DNA of 43,514 nucleotides from the NCBI GenBank assembly GCA_035286125.1, contig JAYKIS010000080.1, positions 1-43,514 of the forward strand, written 5' to 3'. The stretch comes from VGJW01 sp035286125. Its GTDB lineage: Bacteria; Cyanobacteriota; Sericytochromatia; S15B-MN24; VGJW01. The stretch's first letter is position 1; each line of letters opens with the position of its first letter. Under the pieces are notes generated by a model, which searched no databases, was not told the DNA's origin, and worked only from the letters and a program-made list of their open reading frames with translations. Of the stretch, positions 40,222-43,514 are shown one piece after another. The position numbers were made by a program, and so were the translations under genes.

Positions 40222-42084
40222 TCAACGTCCCAGTGAATCGAGGAACTGCAGCGTCTGGTCGAGCGCCGCCAGGCGATTGGGCAAGCGGCTCAGCCCATGG
40301 CCCTCGTCCTCGAATTCGAGCAATCGCACGATGCGGCCTCGCGCGCGCAATGCCTCGGCCATCTGGCGCGCCTCACCCACAGGCACACGGGGGTCCTGAA
40401 CGCCCTGGATCAGAAACAGGGGTGCCCGAATGCGATCGACGTGCGTCAAGGGCGACCCATGCACGAGGAAGTCCCGGTCCTGATCCAGCTTGCCGTACTC
40501 GGCTTCCCGAAGGGCCTTGCGCCACGGCCCGGTTCGCTCGAGAAAGGTCACGAGGCTGCTCATGCCGACCGACGAGATTCCCCCTGCCCAGAGATCCGGC
40601 TGGAAGGCGAGGCAGGCCATCGTCACGTAGCCCCCGTAGCTGCCCCCGGTGACGACCACACGCCGGGCATCGACGTCCGGCTGCTTGCGCAGCCACGTGG
40701 CCAGCGCCGCCATGTCCGCAAGCGCGTCCGGACGCTTGCGACCATCATCAAGATGAGTCCACGTACGCCCCATGCCGGTGCTTCCTCGGATGTTCGGTGC
40801 CAGGACACCCCAGCCACGCGAGAGATGCAACTGGATGGCAGCCGAGAACGAGGGGCGTTCCTCGCCTTCGGGACCGCCGTGCACCATCACGAGCCACGGG
40901 GCCCGCTGGCCTGGCTTGAGGCCTTGGGGCCGATAGCGCCAAGCCGGCACGAGACGCTTGTCGAAGCTGGGCACCAGCACGCGGTCGGGACGCACGAATC
41001 GGTCGGTGCGAAGGCCGCCCAGGGCCGCATGGGTCACACGCCTGCTGACACCGGTCGCCGGATCGACGAGCCAGGCATCCGGTGGAGAGACCGGTGTGGA
41101 GAGGGTCACGGCCAAGCGCTTGCCATCCATGGCCCACACCGGACCCGACAGGACGCCCGCGGGCAACGACTCGATCCGACGAGGCTTGAGCATTCCGGTC
41201 GGCGATACCCAGAGTTCGGACCAGCCGTCACGCTGCTGTAACCAGGCTGCCTGCAGGCCATCGTCGCTGAGCACAAGATCGGTCACGGTCTCGGGGCCAT
41301 CGGGCCCCAAGTATCGGACCTGGGGACGCGCCGGATCCACGGTGGCCAAGCCTGCGAACTCGCGCCCCTCGTCGGAGATCAGCCACAGGCGACCGTCAGC
41401 GGCCCGATGGACAGCCCGGTAGATGGCAACGCCGGGCTTTTCCGTCAGGGGGCGGACTTGCCGTGAGCGCAGGTCGAGCAGATACAGATCCTCGTCGGTG
41501 GGCGTGCGCGCCTGATGGTAGACCAGGGCCTCGCCATCCTTGAGCCATGTCGCGGCCTGAAGCGTCCCGTCACCCTCGAGGATGCGCCGAGACCGCCCCG
41601 TCGCGGGTTCGAGCAGATGCAGGTCGAAGCGGCGCGGATCCCGTTCGTTGGTCGCATAGGCCATGAGGCGTCCGTCCCGGGTCACGGGTCCCGGAACATG
41701 AATGGAACCCGAGGCCCACGGGTAGGGTTGGAGCGCCCCTCCCTCCAGAGGCAGCCACGCCAGACGCCGACGCTCGTTACCTCCCTCATCCACCGTGGTC
41801 ACATAGCGTCCCGGCAACCGAATCGCCTCGCCGACAGGCTCGGGTTCATGGGTCAGCGGCTGGGGCCAGCCCCCTTGGGTCGGAACCGACCAAAGCTGGG
41901 CCGTACCTGTGACGGTTGACGTGAACACCAGAGAGCGTCCGTCCGGCGAGAAACAGACGGCCCGATGTCCCCGGACCCCCAGATAGGAGCGGACCAGCTG
42001 CTCCGTGCGGGTGCCTTCGGCTGCGGCGGGCATCGCGAGGTTCGCACAGACCACCAGGGCAGGAACCAGAACGGCAAGACGCAT
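40222..42084 (-). CDS. S9 family peptidase (prolyl oligopeptidase-like), secreted
   Basis: The protein has 620 residues. The ATG at 42084 gives a signal peptide (MRLAVLVPALVVCANLAMPA AAE). The first 370 residues are a beta-propeller with repeats such as CFSPDGRSLVFTS, LYLLDLRSRQVRPLTE and WAMDGKRLAVTLS. The C-terminal alpha/beta hydrolase domain has HGGPEGEERP (oxyanion region), the nucleophile S482 in GGSYGGYVT, the Asp in GVQDPRVPVGE and the His in DEGHGLSR. It cleaves short peptides, probably in the periplasm. The start shares one base with the upstream stop (TGATG), coupling it to the C39-like peptidase gene. Confidence 0.95.
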   Translation of the reverse strand: MRLAVLVPALVVCANLAMPAAAEGTRTEQLVRSYLGVRGHRAVCFSPDGRSLVFTSTVTGTAQLWSVPTQGGWPQPLTHEPEPVGEAIRLPGRYVTTVDEGGNERRRLAWLPLEGGALQPYPWASGSIHVPGPVTRDGRLMAYATNERDPRRFDLHLLEPATGRSRRILEGDGTLQAATWLKDGEALVYHQARTPTDEDLYLLDLRSRQVRPLTEKPGVAIYRAVHRAADGRLWLISDEGREFAGLATVDPARPQVRYLGPDGPETVTDLVLSDDGLQAAWLQQRDGWSELWVSPTGMLKPRRIESLPAGVLSGPVWAMDGKRLAVTLSTPVSPPDAWLVDPATGVSRRVTHAALGGLRTDRFVRPDRVLVPSFDKRLVPAWRYRPQGLKPGQRAPWLVMVHGGPEGEERPSFSAAIQLHLSRGWGVLAPNIRGSTGMGRTWTHLDDGRKRPDALADMAALATWLRKQPDVDARRVVVTGGSYGGYVTMACLAFQPDLWAGGISSVGMSSLVTFLERTGPWRKALREAEYGKLDQDRDFLVHGSPLTHVDRIRAPLFLIQGVQDPRVPVGEARQMAEALRARGRIVRLLEFEDEGHGLSRLPNRLAALDQTLQFLDSLGR

Positions 42085-43157
42085 CAGGGTCGGCCCTGGA
42101 GCGACTCGGCCCGCTCGAACACGTAGGCCATGCCACCCCCTGACCGATCCAGCCAGGCAGTGGCCAGGTCCTCGGGGAGCCACGCAAAGCCGTCGCCCGA
42201 ACCGGCCGAGGCCGGGTCGTTCGCGATGACGGCACCGTCTGCACGGATGCCTCTGAGGAGGATCAGGTGGCCCTTGGTTGCGGCCAGGGCGGGCGGTCGC
42301 TTGAGCTGGCCCTCCGCATAGCGCACGCTTGCCCCGATTAGGTGGCCGGCCGCGAGATGATCCCTCAGGGCATCCAACCCGGCAAGCCGAGTCACATAGC
42401 CGGACAGGCCCCGTTCGGCCGCGGCCGCCGTCGCGCGGGGCCAGACACCGAACAGATCGTGGCGACGGTCGTAGACCCGGCTGGCAAAGTCTTCCAGGAC
42501 ACCTTCCGCGCGGCCGACTGACGCCAGAGCCATCCACGTGGTTGTGGGCGAGCAGAGGGAACCCTTCATCCGCGGCACATCGGTGCCCTGATCGCGGTAG
42601 GGCACCATCACGATGCCGCGCCAGTCAGGCCGGGCGGGGGGGACGAGCGGATCGGGAGGCAAGTTCGCTCCGCCAAGGGGATTGCCGGCCATGGCCAGGA
42701 CCAGGCGACCGACGACTGGACGAACCCCGTCGGGCCGCCCCCGGCTGATGACGCGCCACTGAACCCAGGCCTGGGGCAGGCTGCAGAGGACCGTATCCAC
42801 ATCGATGGCCACACCCGCGGACTGCGTCGCCTCATCCTCCGGCGCCGGGGCCTCATCGCCCCACTGCCCGACGGTCAGCCACCCCCCCCAAGCGGTCGAG
42901 GCTCCCGTCCGGAACCGCAAGGCCAACTGGACGCCTGTGCCCGCCGGTGCAACCACCTCCCACGACGGCCAAGCCTCCCGGATGGCAAGCCCCGAGGCCA
43001 GTTCGTCCGAAACCCAGACGCCATCGGCAAGCATCCCGGCAGGGGGTCGACAGACGAGATGGCGTACGGCCGACGAAGGCGCCGACGGGGACTCCGGCGG
43101 TGCTTGCAGCGAGACCAGCCAAACCCAGAAGGACAGCACGGCGGCCTGTAGATTCAT
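42084..43157 (-). CDS. C39-like (papain-fold) secreted peptidase
   Basis: The protein has 357 residues with an N-terminal signal peptide (MNLQAAVLSFWVWLVSLQAP). Residues 30-170 form a beta-rich domain of unknown type. The C-terminal part is a Peptidase_C39_2-like domain: C202 in GSLCSPTTTWMAL, H297 in TKGHLILLRGI and D314 in IANDPAS. YAEGQLKRPP and VPYRDQGTD are typical family segments. It probably acts as a cysteine peptidase or amidase outside the cytoplasm. It starts 9 bases after the stop of the truncated propeller-like gene and is coupled to the S9 gene, so the three form an operon. Confidence 0.85.
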   Translation of the reverse strand: MNLQAAVLSFWVWLVSLQAPPESPSAPSSAVRHLVCRPPAGMLADGVWVSDELASGLAIREAWPSWEVVAPAGTGVQLALRFRTGASTAWGGWLTVGQWGDEAPAPEDEATQSAGVAIDVDTVLCSLPQAWVQWRVISRGRPDGVRPVVGRLVLAMAGNPLGGANLPPDPLVPPARPDWRGIVMVPYRDQGTDVPRMKGSLCSPTTTWMALASVGRAEGVLEDFASRVYDRRHDLFGVWPRATAAAAERGLSGYVTRLAGLDALRDHLAAGHLIGASVRYAEGQLKRPPALAATKGHLILLRGIRADGAVIANDPASAGSGDGFAWLPEDLATAWLDRSGGGMAYVFERAESLQGRP

Positions 43158-43166
43158 GGCACCATC

Positions 43167-43514
43167 CTAGCGGAATGCGGCAAGCACCGAGGCGTCCAGG
43201 ATGGTGAGGATGCCTCCATCTTCCATCTGCCAAGGTCCGCCGGTCATGGCACAGCCCGGATCGGCCTGCGCGAGCACCCTGCCGCTGCGTCCCTCGACAC
43301 GCAGCAGAGGCCCTGCAGCCCCCTGCACCAGCAGCCCGGATGGGGCAGGCTGGACCGAAAGGGATGTCCCGCCAACGTGCAGGACCCATTGACGTTCACC
43401 TGTCCCGAGGTCCGACGCTGTCCACTTCCATGGCGACGCAGCCTGGACCAGAAGACCCTCGACAATCGCGGGCGGCACGACCTCGCTGTCGCCGGGCAAG
43501 GCAGGATGTTCGCG
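43167..43514 (-). CDS. beta-propeller (PQQ-like) protein, C-terminal fragment
   Basis: The frame is open to the window edge; about 115 residues are visible. Repeating strands with Gly/Trp (WTASDLGTGERQWVLHVGGT, LLRVEGRSGRVLAQAD) look like PQQ-type propeller blades, as in BamB-like or secreted proteins. It is the first visible gene of the minus-strand operon with the C39-like and S9 peptidases. The N-terminus and any signal are outside the window. Confidence 0.6.
   Translation of the reverse strand, partial: REHPALPGDSEVVPPAIVEGLLVQAASPWKWTASDLGTGERQWVLHVGGTSLSVQPAPSGLLVQGAAGPLLRVEGRSGRVLAQADPGCAMTGGPWQMEDGGILTILDASVLAAFR

Overview
This is a high-G+C bacterial chromosome segment with short intergenic gaps and many genes coupled by 1-4 base stop/start overlaps. 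I see no phage, insertion sequence, tRNA, rRNA or CRISPR array. Lipoprotein signals (LxGC) are common. The S18-L33 pair (rpsR-rpmG), a cyanobacterial-type L28 and an overlapping dapA-rnj pair would fit a relative of the cyanobacterial lineage such as Sericytochromatia. This placement is inference only.

Layout. 1-5658: the end of an AhpD-like gene, then a minus-strand operon with a TRAP transporter that has a TatT lipoprotein (tatT-dctP-dctQ-dctM), an MFS exporter and a small unknown protein. 5804-10328: a long coiled-coil protein, a subtilisin-like lipoprotein protease and a lipoprotein with carboxypeptidase-regulatory-like domains. 10341-12758: a lipoprotein GH13 amylase (minus), a 66-residue unknown protein (plus), and a thioredoxin-fold protein (minus) whose reading frame is split by one in-frame TGA exactly at the redox-active position. 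A bacterial SECIS-like hairpin follows the TGA, so I read it as a selenoprotein.

12947-26064: one continuous plus-strand run. It starts with a SNF2-family helicase and a SWIM zinc-finger partner and continues, almost always with overlapping stop and start codons, into nine genes for kynurenine breakdown. The formamidase, KMO, kynureninase, 3-hydroxyanthranilate dioxygenase, ACMSD, 2-aminomuconate semialdehyde dehydrogenase, RidA-type deaminase, 4-oxalocrotonate decarboxylase and 2-oxopentenoate hydratase together take N-formylkynurenine to 4-hydroxy-2-oxovalerate. Tryptophan dioxygenase and the final aldolase and acetaldehyde dehydrogenase are not in the window.

26065-27047: ribosomal protein genes rpsR-rpmG (minus) and rpmB (plus) with clear terminators. 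27048-27654: a gene-free stretch holding two tandem copies of a promoter plus an ~80-nt structured RNA plus terminator. A third, diverged copy lies in the leader of the next operon. 27655-32595: a transglutaminase-fold protein lacking its catalytic Cys, a LolD/MacB-type ATPase, a large FtsX-type permease and an AttH/CrtC-like protein, all coupled. 32673-43514: a Pro-rich lipoprotein, rnj-dapA (minus), a 5'-nucleotidase-like lipoprotein, an MFS transporter, a LysM-amidase with calcium-loop motifs, an S9 peptidase, a C39-like peptidase and a truncated beta-propeller-like gene.

The most notable points are the probable selenoprotein (12141-12758) and the tandem structured RNAs (27158-27646).
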